Part shown: positions 1 through 9,118 of the stretch, one piece after another | Layout: each line of letters starts with the position of its first letter | Position numbering within the stretch: the first letter of the stretch is position 1 | Source of the DNA: Shewanella sp. MR-4 | Lineage (GTDB): Bacteria > Pseudomonadota > Gammaproteobacteria > Enterobacterales > Shewanellaceae | Reading direction: 5' to 3' | DNA: 64,000 nucleotides | Assembly (NCBI RefSeq): GCF_000014685.1 | Contig: NC_008321.1 | Span: 1,674,001-1,738,000, forward strand | The notes under the pieces: model-generated | What the model saw: the letters and a program-made list of their open reading frames with translations, nothing else | Told to the model about the DNA's origin: nothing | Databases searched by the model: none | Made by a program: the position numbers and the translations under genes

Positions 1-373
1 CGCGGTATTCACCATTGATTTTTTCTTTGTAGACTTGGCCTAAGGTGGATTCGACGAATGCGGAGCTGGCGCCAAGAAACGCCACCATCCACATCCAAAA
101 CAATGCACCCGGGCCGCCGAAGGTAATAGCCGTAGCGACACCGGCAATGTTCCCGGTTCCCACACGACCGGCTAGGGTCATGGCTAAAGCTTGGAAGGAA
201 GACACGCCAGCATCTGTGCTCTTACCATCAAACATTAAACGGATCATTTCGGGTAAATGGCGTAACTGTAAGAAACGTGAGCGCAGGGAGAAAAAGAGTC
301 CTACACCGAGGCAAAGATAAACGAGTGCGGGGCTCCAAACGATATTGTTGACCGCATTAACAATCTCATTCAT
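1..373 (-). CDS. Sodium:alanine symporter family protein, N-terminal part (gene runs off the window)
   Basis: Reading from an ATG at 373 towards base 1 gives 124 residues of an AGCS-family Na+:amino acid symporter of the inner membrane. A short N-terminus (MNEIVNAVNNIVWSP) leads into a first membrane segment. Further on comes the glycine-rich stretch GRVGTGNIAGVATAI, typical of AGCS carriers, followed by a second hydrophobic helix. A Shine-Dalgarno GGAG lies 9 bases before the ATG. AGCS carriers are usually about 450-500 residues, so roughly three quarters of the gene is missing. Family assignment is strong; the amino acid carried (alanine, glycine or another) cannot be told. Confidence 0.85.
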   Translation of the reverse strand, partial: MNEIVNAVNNIVWSPALVYLCLGVGLFFSLRSRFLQLRHLPEMIRLMFDGKSTDAGVSSFQALAMTLAGRVGTGNIAGVATAITFGGPGALFWMWMVAFLGASSAFVESTLGQVYKEKINGEYR

Positions 374-735
374 ATAATTCAACTCCAATATTCTGTTGTT
401 TTTGCAGAGTTTTTAAGATTTTTGCTTGTGATTTTGGGTACTAAACAGCCAATTAGGCCTAAGGTTAAGACGCGTGGGGACGTCCAAGAGCTTCAACATA
501 ACGACTTTTTAAGCCGCTTCATAGCTAAAGTTGTTAAATAATTGATAATTTAACGTTCTTTATTTGATTGCTTTATTGATAGGGGATTTAGCGGTGCTCT
601 AAGTCGCTAGGTTTCGAGTCGTGTCTGTCAACTGAGAGATTGAAAAAGGCGGGGCAAGGTGTGTGGGTTTGCACTCTTTATTTTGCCTAAGCAGATGTGA
701 GTGTGGGTATCCATACAAGGCTTAAGAAACTGGGC
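374..735. other. Intergenic region upstream of the symporter gene
   Basis: This stretch of 362 bases carries the promoter side of the minus-strand symporter gene and the 3' flank of the small membrane protein gene. I see no ORF with coding character, no strong hairpin terminator and no recognisable operator. Confidence 0.5.
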
Positions 736-1023
736 TTACATCACCAGCCATAACAGCATCCATAGTCCGAATAGCCATGCCAAACTGCGGCGGCTAACAC
801 TATGTTTTAATAGCAAAGACAGGCTTACAGCCACGGGCAAATACAGGATAACTCCCCAAGAAAGGAAAGGCATCTCAAGCCCAAGCCTTTTTAGCCCCAT
901 TTCACAAAGCAGACTTAATGCTAGCAATAACAGGCTGTGGAAGATCACCAATTGATTGAATCTTAAGGCGAGTGCTGGCTTAAAGGCTGGGATTGAAGGG
1001 CCTGGCAAGGTCAGTGTATTCAT
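736..1023 (-). CDS. Small hydrophobic membrane protein, probably Fur-regulated
   Basis: The product has 95 residues and I do not recognise its family. After about 22 polar residues there are three hydrophobic segments (roughly residues 23-42, 52-72 and 80-95), and the last runs to the C-terminus (FGLWMLLWLVM). It should therefore be an inner-membrane protein. The ATG at 1023 lies about 49 bases from a perfect Fur palindrome (1072-1086) with no other gene between them, so expression is probably induced by iron limitation. A role in iron metabolism is an inference from the operator only. The divergent neighbour topB starts about 200 bases away. Confidence 0.7.
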   Translation of the reverse strand: MNTLTLPGPSIPAFKPALALRFNQLVIFHSLLLLALSLLCEMGLKRLGLEMPFLSWGVILYLPVAVSLSLLLKHSVSRRSLAWLFGLWMLLWLVM

Positions 1024-1069
1024 TTGTTTTCTCGATTTTTCGTAACGGATGCAAGGGATTTTAGTTTTA

Positions 1070-1090
1070 GATGAGAATCATTCTCAATTA
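1070..1090 (-). promoter_or_regulatory. Fur box
   Basis: TGAGAATCATTCTCA at 1072-1086 is a perfect 7-1-7 palindrome matching the classical core of the Fur operator, with A/T-rich flanks. It is 49 bases from the start of the small membrane protein gene on the minus strand and 136 bases from topB on the plus strand. The minus-strand gene is the likelier target. Confidence 0.85.
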
Positions 1091-1221
1091 AATTTACACA
1101 GCTTTAGTGTTTCGTTACCGCAGAGCGAGTTAAATCGGCCCTTGAGGTAAAACGGCGGTTTGCACTCTTGTCCGCTTTGGGCTAAATTACACTGTAATTA
1201 TATCCAGTATTTAATGTAGAT

Positions 1222-3342
1222 ATGATCCTCTATATTGCTGAAAAACCAAGCCTAGGGCGTGCAATCGCCGATGTGCTGCCTAAACCCCACAAAAAAGGTG
1301 ACGGGTTTATCGAAGACGCAAACGGTAACTGTGTGTCTTGGTGTGTCGGGCACTTGCTCGAACAGGCTGAGCCCGATGCCTATAATCCCGAGTTTAAATC
1401 GTGGAAGTTTGAGCATTTACCCATAGTGCCAGAGAAGTGGCAGCTTAAACCTAAGGCCGCGACCCGCAGCCAACTCACAGTACTTAAAAAGCTGGTGAAG
1501 CAGGCCGATACTTTAGTGAATGCGGGTGATCCCGACAGGGAAGGGCAGTTATTGGTTGATGAAGTGATCGCCTATTTGGGCGTGACGGGCGATAAATTAC
1601 AGCAAACGCAGCGACTCCTTATCAGCGACTTAAACCCGCAGGCGGTGAAACGTGCCTTGTCACAACTCCGCAGTAATCGTGAGTTTATTCCTTTGTCGAC
1701 CTCGGCACTTGCCAGAAGCCGCGCCGATTGGCTCTATGGCATGAATATGACGCGGGCCTACACTATTCAAGGGAAAAAGGTTGGCTATCAGGGCGTACTA
1801 TCGGTCGGCCGAGTACAGACCCCGCTGCTTGGGCTTATCGTGCGCCGCGATGAGGAAATCGCAAATTTTCAATCTAAGCCTTTTTATGAGGTTCTGGCCC
1901 ACTTAGTGACGGACAAAGATCAGGCTTTCACGGCGAAGTGGCAACCCAGTGAAGCCTGTTTACCCTATATGGATGAGGAAGGGCGCGTGCTCGCTAAGGG
2001 CCTAGCACAAAATGTGGTGCGTCGGATCACCGATAAACCCGCCAAAGTGACCCAGTTAAGCACTAAGGATAAGCAGCAGAATCCGCCTTTACCCTATAGT
2101 TTATCGGCGCTGCAAATAGATGCCGCCAAGCGCTTCGGTATGAGCGCCAAGGACGTGCTCGATACCTGCCAGAGCTTATACGAGCGCCATAAGCTAATCA
2201 CTTATCCACGCTCAGACAGTCGTTATTTGCCCACCGAGCAGCATGGGCTTGCAAGTGGGGTATTAGCGGCCATTACGGGCGGTGCGCCCGAGTTAGTCGC
2301 ACATGCTGAGGCGCCCAATCCTCGGCTTAAATCTAAGGCGTGGGATGATAAAAAAGTCGATGCTCACCACGCCATTATTCCAACGGAAAAACAGCCCAAT
2401 CTAGCTGGTTTAAGCCAGCGGGAAAGGCAGCTTTATCTGCATATTGCTCGCCAGTATTTGGCGCAGTTTTACCCTGCCTATTGCTACAGTGAAACCGCGG
2501 TCGAAGTGACGATCGAAGGTGGCCTTTTTAAAACTAAGGCAAAACAGGATAAGTCTCTCGGTTGGAAACAACTGTTTGCCAGAGAAGAGAACGAACGAAA
2601 GGACGCATCATCCGCAGCGAGTTTTGCGCAAGGCGACAAGGACACAGAGGAAGGGGAATATCTTGGTCAGTTACCGCCTCTTACCTTAGGACAAGTTCTT
2701 CATTGTCACCAAGGTGAATTAGTCGAGAAGCAAACTCAACCTCCCAAAGCCTTTACCGATGCTACCTTGCTGAGTGCGATGACGGGGATTAACCGTTATG
2801 TGACTGACCCAGAGATCCGCAAAATTTTAAAGGAAACCGATGGCTTAGGTACGGAAGCGACTCGCGCAGGCATTATTGAACTGCTGTTTAAACGGGGCTT
2901 TATTCAGCGTCAGGGCAAGTCGATTGTGGCCACGGAGGTGGGCAAGGGCTTAATTAATAGTTTACCCCTTAGCGCCACGACACCCGATATGACGGCGCTG
3001 TGGGAGGCAAGTCTAAACGGTATCTGCCATAAAGAAATCTCATATCAAGGCTTTATGCAACCACTGCTGGGGACGCTAAATAACTTAATTGAAAATGCGG
3101 GCGCTCAATTACCCTCAGCCCTCAATGGCTTAAAAGGGCAGGGCTTTAAGCGTGCAGCAACGAAAAAGTCCGGCTATCGAAAAGCTGGAGCCAAAGGGGC
3201 AGGATGGAAAAAATCCGGCACTAAAAACGCGGCAGTGGGAAGCTCGGCCGCTAAAACTACCGCGGCTAAATCGACGGTCTCGACATCCGGTACGCCTACT
3301 ACGCCTAGACGGCGAGCGAGCAAAGCGCCCGCCCAAGCTTGA
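1222..3342 (+). CDS. topB: DNA topoisomerase III
   Basis: Type IA topoisomerase of 706 residues; it cuts and rejoins single strands and resolves catenated or recombining DNA. The N-terminal Toprim domain contains IAEKPSLGRAIADVL at the start and the metal-binding acidic motif D103-x-D-R-E107. The active-site tyrosine is Y328 in YPRSDSRYLP, the same motif as in E. coli TopB. The last about 75 residues are a low-complexity Lys/Ala/Gly/Ser/Thr tail rich in KK and RRR, probably a basic DNA-binding extension. The gene stands alone; its ATG has only a weak ribosome-binding site. Confidence 0.97.
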   Translation: MILYIAEKPSLGRAIADVLPKPHKKGDGFIEDANGNCVSWCVGHLLEQAEPDAYNPEFKSWKFEHLPIVPEKWQLKPKAATRSQLTVLKKLVKQADTLVNAGDPDREGQLLVDEVIAYLGVTGDKLQQTQRLLISDLNPQAVKRALSQLRSNREFIPLSTSALARSRADWLYGMNMTRAYTIQGKKVGYQGVLSVGRVQTPLLGLIVRRDEEIANFQSKPFYEVLAHLVTDKDQAFTAKWQPSEACLPYMDEEGRVLAKGLAQNVVRRITDKPAKVTQLSTKDKQQNPPLPYSLSALQIDAAKRFGMSAKDVLDTCQSLYERHKLITYPRSDSRYLPTEQHGLASGVLAAITGGAPELVAHAEAPNPRLKSKAWDDKKVDAHHAIIPTEKQPNLAGLSQRERQLYLHIARQYLAQFYPAYCYSETAVEVTIEGGLFKTKAKQDKSLGWKQLFAREENERKDASSAASFAQGDKDTEEGEYLGQLPPLTLGQVLHCHQGELVEKQTQPPKAFTDATLLSAMTGINRYVTDPEIRKILKETDGLGTEATRAGIIELLFKRGFIQRQGKSIVATEVGKGLINSLPLSATTPDMTALWEASLNGICHKEISYQGFMQPLLGTLNNLIENAGAQLPSALNGLKGQGFKRAATKKSGYRKAGAKGAGWKKSGTKNAAVGSSAAKTTAAKSTVSTSGTPTTPRRRASKAPAQA

Positions 3343-3516
3343 TGACACAAATGTAATCAAACTGTCGCTAATGCTCGCGATCTAGTAACGATATTTAATA
3401 TATTCCGCGATATTTAATTGCCGCCAATCACGATATTTAGCGAGTGCTGATAGATGAAACGTTAATTTCATCTTGGTTAGAAACTCGCTCCCCTGCTTTT
3501 TTGACTATGTTTGTCA

Positions 3517-3546
3517 TGCACTCAACCCCGTTGAGTGCATTTTTTT
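3517..3546 (+). terminator. Rho-independent terminator downstream of topB
   Basis: Perfect 9-bp stem (TGCACTCAA / TTGAGTGCA) with a CCCCG loop, followed by seven T. It lies 175 bases after the topB stop, with no gene between. Confidence 0.85.
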
Positions 3547-3549
3547 AGG

Positions 3550-3585
3550 CAAAAAAAAAAGAGTAAGCCAATACGGATTACTCTT
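3550..3585 (-). terminator. Probable terminator of the S33 peptidase gene
   Basis: Inverted repeat AGAGTAAGCC / GGATTACTCT (one mismatch, loop AATAC). On the minus strand it is followed by a run of ten T (the A-run at 3551-3560). It sits about 100 bases after the peptidase stop codon. Confidence 0.7.
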
Positions 3586-3686
3586 ACGGAAATTGGTCGT
3601 TGAATGTTGTAGCCAAAATCACTCATATGGATGAGGAGCCAGCACACAATGACAGCTTTTACTTAATTAACCCTTAAAATTAACAT

Positions 3687-4976
3687 TTATCTCAAATGTT
3701 CACCGCGGTTGAGACTAATGAGCTTATCTAAGATCCGCTCGCCATCCATTCGAATGCCATTGTGTTCATATTCTGAGGTTAACCAATACTTTAAGTGCGC
3801 AACTTGTTTGGCTGTTTCGAGGCTATAGTCCATCTCTACGTACATATCTTCGCTGTAAATCGCCGCAGCAACGGGGACGCGGTTATGGCTGAGCTGCTCA
3901 AGATTATACAGTGCTGGCCAGTCCGTCTTATGGGCAAGGAGATTGGCCGCGGCTTGCAGTGGCGCTAAATGGCTAAATTGTTCAAACATCCAAGGGTAAA
4001 TCATTTCGCCGGTAAACAGGAAAGGCTTACCCACTTGATAGTTAAAGGCCGGATACTGCTCACGCACCCTATGGGCAGACCACTGTGACGCACTGTGTTG
4101 GCAGTAGATGGCCTCGTGTAACAGGGCGAAAATCGGGTTGGTGTTATAGTCGAGCAATTGACAGAAATGATTTAAAAACAGAGGGTTGACATAATCACCT
4201 TGGGGCGAGTGCACCAGCGCCTGTTCAAGCAAATAGTAAACCGACTCTGGGCCTTGCTCCATGCCCAAGTTAATACCGAGCAGTTGCAGCATTTCGACCG
4301 TGAGGCGCTCGCCCGTGGCTAAATGCACTGGATGTTCGAGTAAATGTTTGGCGAGGCGAGTCACCAGATGCTGCGCATCGTGGAAGCGTAGGAAGAAGTC
4401 CTTATTCTTAGCGAGTACGCGCTGATAGGTGGCTTGATACACCTCATCGCTGCTACGTGTTAAAGAAGGAATTCCGCCGGTAATATAGGCTTCACTCACG
4501 CCCTGAGAGGCGGCGCTTAAGTAATGCAGCACGCAGAAACCACCAAAACTTTGACCTAAAATCGCCCATTTATCGGCGGGACAGAGTTGGGTACGGATCG
4601 CCTCGGCATCACGGACAATACTATCTGCCCTGAAGTGGCTTAAATACTCGGCCTGTTGTTCTGGGGTTAAGTGGCCGAGGCTTTGGTAATTGATGGGACT
4701 AGAGAGTCCTGTACCCCGTTGGTCGAGCAACAATACTCTAAACTCTTTGAGTGCGCGGCGGATCCAACCGCTATTATTAGCGGGGCGCATGGCAGCAAAG
4801 CCGGGGCCTCCCTGAAAAAAAACGATATATGGCAGTTTTTTATCTTTATTTTCAATGGCGCAGAGTTCCCGAGCGAACACACTGATCTGTTCACCAATCG
4901 GCTGTTGATAATTAAGCGGCAGGGTAAAAGTGTGTTTTTTGGCGAGAACACCAGCGAGCATCATATCGGGTTTCAT
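3687..4976 (-). CDS. Alpha/beta hydrolase, proline iminopeptidase family (S33)
   Basis: Predicted cytoplasmic aminopeptidase of 429 residues that would release N-terminal residues, typically proline, from short peptides. Family marks seen are QGGPGFAAMRP (the HGGPG-like oxyanion motif, here with Q in place of H), DQRGTGLSSP, and the nucleophile elbow GQSFGGFC. A downstream Asp/His pair is expected: SEDMYVEMD and the C-terminal NRGEHLR. The ATG at 4976 is preceded by AAGG at a spacing of seven; a TTG just upstream is less likely. The family is clear; strict proline specificity is not proven. Confidence 0.88.
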   Translation of the reverse strand: MKPDMMLAGVLAKKHTFTLPLNYQQPIGEQISVFARELCAIENKDKKLPYIVFFQGGPGFAAMRPANNSGWIRRALKEFRVLLLDQRGTGLSSPINYQSLGHLTPEQQAEYLSHFRADSIVRDAEAIRTQLCPADKWAILGQSFGGFCVLHYLSAASQGVSEAYITGGIPSLTRSSDEVYQATYQRVLAKNKDFFLRFHDAQHLVTRLAKHLLEHPVHLATGERLTVEMLQLLGINLGMEQGPESVYYLLEQALVHSPQGDYVNPLFLNHFCQLLDYNTNPIFALLHEAIYCQHSASQWSAHRVREQYPAFNYQVGKPFLFTGEMIYPWMFEQFSHLAPLQAAANLLAHKTDWPALYNLEQLSHNRVPVAAAIYSEDMYVEMDYSLETAKQVAHLKYWLTSEYEHNGIRMDGERILDKLISLNRGEHLR

Positions 4977-5155
4977 CAATTAACCTTAAGGGGAGGGCTT
5001 GTTGTTTATGGCAGATTGTATACAAAAGCTCTGTTGTCGCAAGTTAGGATTATTTGATTAGCCTTTGGTTGAGATCAATTTTTATTGTAAAAAATTGAGC
5101 CATCATAAGCCTCTTAGCGTAATCTATCGGCTATGGATAACACGAGATTGAAGCT

Positions 5156-5800
5156 ATGAAGTATCAAATTATTCCTGTGACACCTTTCCAACAGAATTGC
5201 AGCTTGATTTGGTGTGAAAAAACTAAGCGTGCCGCGGTTGTCGATCCGGGAGGGAATGTCGACCGTATTCTAGGTGAAATGGACAAATTGGGACTGACCC
5301 TCGAAAAAGTGCTGCTGACCCACGGCCATATCGACCATGTGGGTGGCGCTAAACTCTTGGCGCAGCAAACGAATGTGCCGATCATTGGCCCCCATGAGGC
5401 CGATAAATTTTGGATTGATAATCTACCTAAACAAAGCCAAAACTTTGGTTTTCCCCACTGTGAGGCCTTTGAACCCGACCAATATCTGCAGGATGGTGAT
5501 GTCGTTACCGTAGGTGAACAAAACTTAAGTGTGCTGCATTGCCCTGGGCATACACCGGGTCACGTAGCATTTTACTCCGCTGAGGCCAAGCTTGCGTGGG
5601 TGGGCGATATCCTGTTTAGAAGCTCGATTGGCCGTACCGATTTTCCCCAATCAAATCATCAAAGTTTGATCCATTCCATTACCACCAAGCTCTGGCCTTT
5701 AGGGGCCGACGTGGAATTTATTCCCGGCCACGGACCTATGTCGACCTTTGGTGAAGAGCGTGAACATAACCCTTTCGTGGCGGATCAATTACTGCTTTAA
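5156..5800 (+). CDS. MBL-fold hydrolase, YcbL-like (type II glyoxalase family)
   Basis: Small metallo-beta-lactamase-fold protein of 214 residues. The metal-binding signature THGHIDHVGG lies near residue 60, with further ligands in HCPGHTPGHVAFY, GDILF and a C-terminal GHGP motif. It lacks the C-terminal helical domain of classical GloB and matches the compact YcbL branch, some members of which hydrolyse S-lactoylglutathione. It is cytoplasmic, with no signal peptide. It is transcribed divergently from the S33 peptidase gene. The fold is certain; the substrate is not. Confidence 0.88.
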   Translation: MKYQIIPVTPFQQNCSLIWCEKTKRAAVVDPGGNVDRILGEMDKLGLTLEKVLLTHGHIDHVGGAKLLAQQTNVPIIGPHEADKFWIDNLPKQSQNFGFPHCEAFEPDQYLQDGDVVTVGEQNLSVLHCPGHTPGHVAFYSAEAKLAWVGDILFRSSIGRTDFPQSNHQSLIHSITTKLWPLGADVEFIPGHGPMSTFGEEREHNPFVADQLLL

Positions 5801-6132
5801 CTGCTCATCCATACGTTTGATCTATTTCAGTCATGTTTTGCGCAAGGTTAAAACTGGCACACTCGGTTTTCTGGTGTGCCTGATTGAGATTGCAATAAAC
5901 ACCTAAGCATCGAACGCTTTAAGCTAACCAATGTAGCCGACTCTTTCCATATCTTCTTCATTTATATCGATATCGTCCGTTTGTAGCGAGATATTTCAAA
6001 AAAGCACTTTTAGTAAGTGATAATCGTTCGTAACTATTTATATTGCCTAATTTTATTCTGAAATTTACTTTTTTGTTACATATTCCCAGCTAGACTTAAA
6101 TCAGCGGTTGTATTTGTCTATTGGGGTTTACT
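5801..6132. other. Intergenic region before the first chemoreceptor gene
   Basis: About 330 bases. A 7-bp hairpin (GGCACAC / GTGTGCC, 5856-5880) lies shortly after the hydrolase stop but has no T-run, so it is a weak terminator candidate at best. The rest is A/T-rich towards 6060-6120 and presumably holds the chemoreceptor promoter. Confidence 0.4.
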
Positions 6133-7872
6133 ATGAATACAAAAACAATGATGAGTGTTGTCTTTTCCACCATAGTCGTCAGTGCGTTGATTACGGCGGT
6201 GTTGAGTTTTAATGTCAAATCTAAGATTGAGCTTTTTAACAATGCAGCGAATATTCGCTATCAATCCTACCAAATTGCCGATGAATTAAGGCAAAGCTCC
6301 GATGATTTAACGAGGCTCGCCCGAACCTATGCGGTGACTGGGGAGGATAAGTACGAAAAAATGTATATGGATATTTTGGCGATACGTAATGGCGAAAAAC
6401 CGAGGCCGGAAAAATATCACCAAATTTATTGGGATTTGGTACTCAGTTACGGAGATAAACCTAAGCCAGACGGTGCCAGAGTCGCTATCAAAAGCCAAAT
6501 GAAGGCCTTAGGGTTCTCCGACGAGGAATTCCATTATCTCGAGCAGGCTCAGCAAAATTCTGATGCCTTAGTCGCCCTTGAGGTCAAGGCGATGAATGCG
6601 GTCAAAGGGATTTTTATGGATCCTAATACCCAAACCTACAGCATTAAAGGTGAACCAAACCTAGCGATGGCGCGAGAACTACTGCACAGCGAGCAATACC
6701 ATAGGGAAAAGGCCAAGATCATGCAGCCTATCGACGAGTTCTTTACTGCTTTGGATAAACGTACCGAAGGCGAAGTGAGCAATCGATTAGACTCCTTGAA
6801 TATGGCACTCAATGGCTCACAGTTTGTGTTGTTTCTGGTGATTTTGGTCGCCGTTGGTGGCTTTGTGATTGTGAAGAGTCGCATCGTAACGCCGATAGTG
6901 CAAACCTGCCGTGAACTACTCGATATTCAACGTTCTAAAAATCTGGCGCGGCGGATCTCTGTCTCGGCGCAGGGTGAAATCGGTGAAATCGTCAATCAAA
7001 TCAATTTGTTTATTTCTTCTCTCGCCAGCTCATTAGCGACAACGGATGGAATTGCCAAAGAAGTTGCCGATCTGGCGAAGCAGACCAAAGCCTCCATTCA
7101 AGTGTCGCGTGAAAGCTCGAACCGCGTCGCGAAAGAGTTAGATGCCAGCGCGAGCGCGATGGAAGAGATGACTACCACCTTAGTGCATGTGAGTGAGAGC
7201 ACCTCCAACGCCGAAATTCGTGCGGCAGAAAATGAAACCCATGTGGGCGTTGGCCAAGATACAGTATCTGAGGCGCTCAATGCCATGGCCGTGCTTGAGA
7301 GCGAATTTACGACTACCCAAGATTCGATGCAGCATTTAGTGAACGAGAGCACCCAAGTGAGTAATGTGCTGAGCGTCATTAAGGCAATTGCCGAACAAAC
7401 CAACCTACTGGCGCTCAATGCGGCGATTGAAGCTGCGAGGGCAGGCGAACAGGGCCGAGGCTTTGCTGTGGTGGCCGATGAAGTGCGTTCACTCGCCCAG
7501 CGGACACAGGATTCCACTAAGGAAATCGACGATATTGTTGCCAGTTTGCAGAATCGAACCAATCAGGTGGGCAGCTCTGTCACCCAGGCGGCGAGTTTAA
7601 TGCAGAAAGCCTCAGGTGAATTACAGCGTATCGTGACTGTCTTCGATGATATTCGCCATAGCACGGCGGCCATCCATGGGATCAATACGCAAGTCGCCGC
7701 CTCAACCGAGGAGCAATCTTTGGTTTCTAAGGATATTGCCACTAGTCTTGTGGTGATCCGCGATAACTCCCGCGAGGTATCGCAAATTATCGAGCAAATT
7801 GAGTCCACCTCCATCAGTTTGGATAATCAATCCCAAGCGCTACGCACCAAAGCGGGGGAATATCAGTTTTAA
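6133..7872 (+). CDS. Methyl-accepting chemotaxis protein
   Basis: Transmembrane chemoreceptor of 579 residues. TM1 lies near residues 5-25 and is followed by a mostly helical periplasmic sensor region of about 200 residues that I cannot assign to a ligand class. TM2 lies near 230-250, then a HAMP domain and a long cytoplasmic signalling coiled coil. The hairpin tip has the conserved AIAEQTNLLALNAAIEAARA stretch followed by GEQGRGFAVVADEVRSLA, which binds CheA and CheW. The ATG at 6133 has GGGG six bases upstream; an in-frame TTG at 6121 is less likely. There is no CheB/CheR-binding pentapeptide at the C-terminus. Ligand unknown. Confidence 0.95.
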   Translation: MNTKTMMSVVFSTIVVSALITAVLSFNVKSKIELFNNAANIRYQSYQIADELRQSSDDLTRLARTYAVTGEDKYEKMYMDILAIRNGEKPRPEKYHQIYWDLVLSYGDKPKPDGARVAIKSQMKALGFSDEEFHYLEQAQQNSDALVALEVKAMNAVKGIFMDPNTQTYSIKGEPNLAMARELLHSEQYHREKAKIMQPIDEFFTALDKRTEGEVSNRLDSLNMALNGSQFVLFLVILVAVGGFVIVKSRIVTPIVQTCRELLDIQRSKNLARRISVSAQGEIGEIVNQINLFISSLASSLATTDGIAKEVADLAKQTKASIQVSRESSNRVAKELDASASAMEEMTTTLVHVSESTSNAEIRAAENETHVGVGQDTVSEALNAMAVLESEFTTTQDSMQHLVNESTQVSNVLSVIKAIAEQTNLLALNAAIEAARAGEQGRGFAVVADEVRSLAQRTQDSTKEIDDIVASLQNRTNQVGSSVTQAASLMQKASGELQRIVTVFDDIRHSTAAIHGINTQVAASTEEQSLVSKDIATSLVVIRDNSREVSQIIEQIESTSISLDNQSQALRTKAGEYQF

Positions 7873-8104
7873 TACTTAATCTCGGGGTCCTGCAACGGGA
7901 CTGGCATAGATGACAGGGATGTCAGACTGTTCCGCTTAATCCAATCAACCTTTCCGCTTCTTTTCCCTTTTAAATTCGAGTTGCCTTTGTTAGCTTGTTC
8001 TACATTCGGTAAAAATAATGTTTATGAATAATGATGCTAATTGATGACTACAGTTGTCATACGTGTGCCTATTGATTAGTGGAATAGAGAGGGAGCCTAG
8101 GTCG

Positions 8105-9118
8105 ATGGATCACCAAATGGAAGACTTATTAGAGCATTGGCTCCCCTTAGCCGATGATGCCTGGGTGCTGGCGGTGATTACCCATATCCAAGGCTCGTCC
8201 TACCGTAAGCCCGGTGCCATGATGTTATTCCACGAGTTTGGCCAAGGCGCGGGGATCTTAAGTGGTGGCTGTTTAGAGGCGGATCTTCGCCGTCATGCGC
8301 AGCAAGCCATGCAATCGCAGCAGATTGCTTGTGTCACCTACGATGCGACCGATGAATCCGATGCCAGCTACCGCCTAGGTTGCGGCGGTAAAGTCGATAT
8401 CATGTTGATCCCTCTACTTAAAGAAAATCATGATCTTGGCCTAGTGGACATAGTGCAAGCGTTTCGTAAGGGGCAGTCGGGATACTATCAATTACCTCTC
8501 GCACCCGCGGGCAGCGATGCTCGCAGTTACGCCGCGCAGTTTTATCCGGCCCAGAGTGCCCCTTTTCCTACCGCGGATTTTCCTAAGGCGGGCATACTCA
8601 GCCAGCCTGAAGGGGAGGCGCTCATCATCCCGCTCAGACCGCGATTTCATTTAGGGATTTTTGGTGGGGGTATCGATGCTAAGCCCGTGGCGACGATTGC
8701 CCACAGTTTAGGTTGGCAGGTGAGCGTGTTTGATACGCGCACCGCCTACGCGAGAACTGCCGACTTTCCCCATGCCCATATCGTCAAGCAAAGTGTTCAT
8801 GAGGCGAGCACCCTTGTTGCATCCTTAGATTGTGCTGTGGTCATGCACCATAACCTGAACTTAGATGCGGCGGCGCTCAAAGCCATTCAACCCTTTGATC
8901 TTAAATATGTTGCGCTCTTAGGGCCTGCCCATCGGCGGGATAAAGTGCTGGAGATGGCTGAACTCAGTACCGATTCGTTTAGTGGCTTTTTCTCGGCGCC
9001 CGCGGGACTTGCGCTTGGTGGTGAGTTACCGAGCGCCATAGCCTTGAGTATTTTGGCCCAATGCCATGGTGTGTTACACGGCGCGCCATGTTCGATTCTC
9101 GATGGGATCATGCCCTAA
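8105..9118 (+). CDS. xdhC: XdhC/CoxI family molybdenum cofactor maturation protein
   Basis: Cytoplasmic protein of 337 residues. XdhC-family proteins bind molybdenum cofactor and help its sulfuration and insertion into molybdenum hydroxylases. Conserved stretches are GSSYRKPGAMMLF, LSGGCLEADLR and LGCGGKVDIMLIP in the N-terminal half. A Rossmann-type C-terminal domain starts at HLGIFGGGIDAKPVA. The ATG at 8105 follows GAGGGAG about nine bases upstream; a longer frame exists but lacks such a site. Its stop overlaps the next start (TAATG), so the four genes 8105-12553 form one operon with the oxidoreductase they serve. Confidence 0.9.
   Translation: MDHQMEDLLEHWLPLADDAWVLAVITHIQGSSYRKPGAMMLFHEFGQGAGILSGGCLEADLRRHAQQAMQSQQIACVTYDATDESDASYRLGCGGKVDIMLIPLLKENHDLGLVDIVQAFRKGQSGYYQLPLAPAGSDARSYAAQFYPAQSAPFPTADFPKAGILSQPEGEALIIPLRPRFHLGIFGGGIDAKPVATIAHSLGWQVSVFDTRTAYARTADFPHAHIVKQSVHEASTLVASLDCAVVMHHNLNLDAAALKAIQPFDLKYVALLGPAHRRDKVLEMAELSTDSFSGFFSAPAGLALGGELPSAIALSILAQCHGVLHGAPCSILDGIMP

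Noticed and set aside
5856..5880. GGCACAC / GTGTGCC hairpin as terminator of the YcbL-like gene
   Set aside because: Seven-base stem, 11-base loop and no T-run.
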